Below, piece by piece: positions 62,190 through 64,000 of a stretch of DNA of 64,000 bases. The translations under genes and the position numbers were made by a program. Positions within the stretch are counted from its first letter, which is position 1. Every line of letters starts with the position of its first letter. Origin of the DNA: Candidatus Eiseniibacteriota bacterium (lineage in GTDB: Bacteria > Eisenbacteria > RBG-16-71-46 > CAIMUX01). The stretch covers positions 1,015,016-1,079,015 of the forward strand of contig JADJQY010000002.1 in assembly GCA_016712505.1 (NCBI GenBank). Direction: 5' to 3'. The notes below the pieces were generated by a model, which saw only the letters and a program-made list of their open reading frames with translations, made no database searches and had not been told where the DNA came from.

Positions 62190-64000
62190 CAGTCTCCCTC
62201 GATCCCGAAGCCGCTCAGGTCCTCGTCGACCAGCGAGATCGGCGCGTCGGGCTGAGCAGCGCGGCCATCACCCGTTGCGCGACCGGTGCCGCGACCGAGC
62301 CGCCGCGTGGCCCGCTTCCTCGATCACCACCGCCACGACGATGCGCGGGTCGCCGACCGGAGCGTAGCAGACGAAGAGAGCGTGGTCCTCACCGTGCGGA
62401 TTCTGCGCCGTGCCGGTCTTTCCGGCGATCCGGAACTGACCGACCTTGGCCCGACCGCCGGTGCCGCCGGCATCCATCACCACGCGCTCCATCGCCGCCT
62501 GGACGAGCGCCAGGTCGGCTGCGTTCGAGGGGAGACGATCGATCTCCCAGTTCTCTTCGCTCGCATCGCGCAGCACCTTGCCGTCAGGCTCCTGCACGCG
62601 GAGCAGGAGGTGCGGCTTGATCACCCGGCCGCTGTTGGCGATGGCGGCGGTGAAACGGGCCAGCGAGGCGGGGGTCCGGAGCACCTCCCCTGGCCGATCG
62701 CCACGTTGAGCGCGGCCCCTTGTGCACTCCGGCCTTGCCGTAGCGCTCCGCGTACCACTCGGGCGTCGGGATCAGGTTGTTTCGCTCCTGCGGCAGATCG
62801 ATGCCGGTCCGCTCGTTCATGTGGCACTTCTCGGCGAAGCGGGCCAGGCGATCGACGCCGAGCGCGATGCCGACCTGGTAGTAGTAGACATCGCAGGAGC
62901 GGGCCAGGGGCATCGAGCAGCGCGAGCGAGCCATGCCCGGCGCGCCGCCAGCATCCGAAGGTGCGATTGCCATAGTGGTAGCCGCCGCCGCAACCGGAGA
63001 AGTGGCGCGTGGCGTCGATGACTCCCCGCGTCGAGACCGGCCAGCGAGGTGAGGCACTTGAAGGTCGAACCGGGCGGATAGGAGGCCTGGATCGCCACGA
63101 TTGAGTAGCGGCGGGTGATTCGGGTCGGAGAGACGCCGCCACTCCTCGTGCGAGATCCCCTTGAGGAAGAGATTGGGTCGAACGATGGGCGACTGGCCAG
63201 GGCGAGCACGTCTCCGTTCCGCGGGTCGATGGCGATCAGGCCCGGAGGCCGGAGGCGGATCATCGTCCGCGGGGATCAGGGCACCGTCGGCCACCGCGAG
63301 CACCGTGCGGGGCTTGCGTCCATGGGCGCGAATCTCGTCCAGGGCCTTTCTCGGCCGCGCGCTGGAGCCGGGCATGGATCGTGAGATAGAGATCGTGGCC
63401 GGGCGACGCGGGGACGGAGGGCAGTTCGGGAAAGTAGTGGGTCCGGCGGCGGAAGGCATCGACCTCGACGAACGCTTCGCCGTCGCGCCCGCGCAGTTCG
63501 GCCTCGTAGAACTTCTCGATCCCGGCCTGCCCGATCAGATCGCCGGGATGGTAGGGATCGGGCCGTTCCTTCGCGAGATCGTCCTCCCCCACCTCGCCGA
63601 GGTAGCCGAGGAGATGACCGGCGAACACGCCCCCAGGATAGCGGCGGCTCGACTCGGTCTCGACCTGTACCCCCGGGAGGCGGTCCATCCGCTCTTCCAG
63701 TTGCGCCACCTGCTCGAAGCTGGGGTTGCGCGCGATCGGGATCGGACGATTGAGTGGCGCTTGAGCCGCTCGACTTCGAGGGCGAGCGCGTTCGGCTCGC
63801 GGCCGAGCACCTCGGCCAGACTCGCGACCACCGGCAGATAGGCGTCCTTTCGCCGCTTGAGCGCCCGATCGGCCAGGTCGAGGGTCACGCGATAGGTCGG
63901 AACGTTGTCGGCCAGGACCTCCGCCGTTGCGATCGAAGATCCGTCCCGCTCGGCGCGGAGGATCTGCCGATCGACTCGGTTCTCTTCCGCCAGGGCGAGG
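62189..64000 (-). CDS. mrdA: Penicillin-binding protein 2, 5' end outside the window, many frameshifts
   Basis: Transpeptidase partner of RodA. Reading leftward from the window end: the N-terminal pedestal (LKRHSIV), then QVETESSRRYPGGVFAGHLL and GQAGIEKFYEAELRGRDGEA. The active Ser-x-x-Lys is in SYPPGSTFKCLT (about 63060-63095), the S-x-D/N motif in RSCDVYYYQVG, and KTG in FRIAGKTGTAQNPHG. The end is VDEDLSGFGIEGD. At least five frame changes occur in 1.8 kb, about one per 300 bases, matching rodA. This density points to poor consensus near a contig end. The N-terminal membrane helix lies beyond 64000. Confidence 0.9.

Noticed and set aside
1..64000. rRNA, tRNA, prophage or defence system
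   Set aside because: No tRNA cloverleaf, rRNA stretch, phage structural gene or defence gene could be recognised. The accessory DNA is all insertion sequences and secreted-protein genes.

Overview
The window is GC-rich chromosomal DNA from a Gram-negative-type bacterium: it carries Kdo/LPS genes (kdsA, kdsB, kdsD, lptB, lptC and an LpxL-like acyltransferase). Large secreted proteins end in FlgD-like/sorting-type C-terminal domains. The arginine cluster uses an acylornithine-type carbamoyltransferase with an M20 deacylase. Together these suggest a lineage of the FCB or 'Candidatus Eisenbacteria' kind. That placement is inference; no rRNA gene is present to settle it. Almost every gene is on the minus strand, with 4-8 bp stop/start overlaps typical of tight operons.

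Layout by rising coordinate (transcription mostly runs leftward). 1-20.6 kb is a core run. Read in the direction of transcription it is rplU, rpmA, mdh, kdsB, pyrG, kdsA, kdsD, an LpxL-like acyltransferase, lptC, lptB, rpoN, hpf, hprK, a complete mannose-type PTS (EIIA, EIIB, EIIC, EIID, HPr, EI), a sugar-phosphate isomerase, a nucleotidyltransferase, metK and ftsK (cut by the window edge). 20.8-28.2 kb holds two large secreted proteins, an FG-GAP/VCBS-repeat protein and a gingipain-like C25 peptidase. 28.4-37.8 kb is a complete-looking arg operon, argR-argG-(unknown P-loop protein)-argC-argD-argF'-argB-M20-argH, behind a promoter with tandem ATGCGCAT palindromes. 37.9-42.3 kb has rng, comF, aroE and a small membrane/secreted protein.

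42.4-60 kb is an insertion-sequence graveyard. An ISL3 element interrupts a secreted-protein gene, with an exact 8-bp target duplication. Next comes a three-gene transposon (zinc-ribbon protein, DDE transposase, AAA ATPase). An IS66 element sits inside its transposase gene and an IS21 element inside its ATPase gene. For ISL3, IS66 and IS21, removing the IS plus one target duplication on paper restores one continuous reading frame. Two TolB-like lipoproteins, an IS5 remnant and an IS256 element follow. 60.9-64 kb holds the cell-elongation pair rodA-mrdA, which runs off the window end.

How the genes work together: the core run couples Kdo synthesis, LPS transport, sigma-54, ribosome hibernation and an HPr-kinase-controlled PTS. 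The arg operon makes arginine through an acylated citrulline intermediate and is probably self-regulated by ArgR. A caution runs through the annotation: single-base frameshifts occur in genes that are normally indispensable (pyrG, ftsK, rodA, mrdA), several of them in homopolymers. Much of the apparent gene breakage may therefore be sequencing or assembly error rather than decay. The three IS insertions, which rest on exact target duplications, do not depend on that question.
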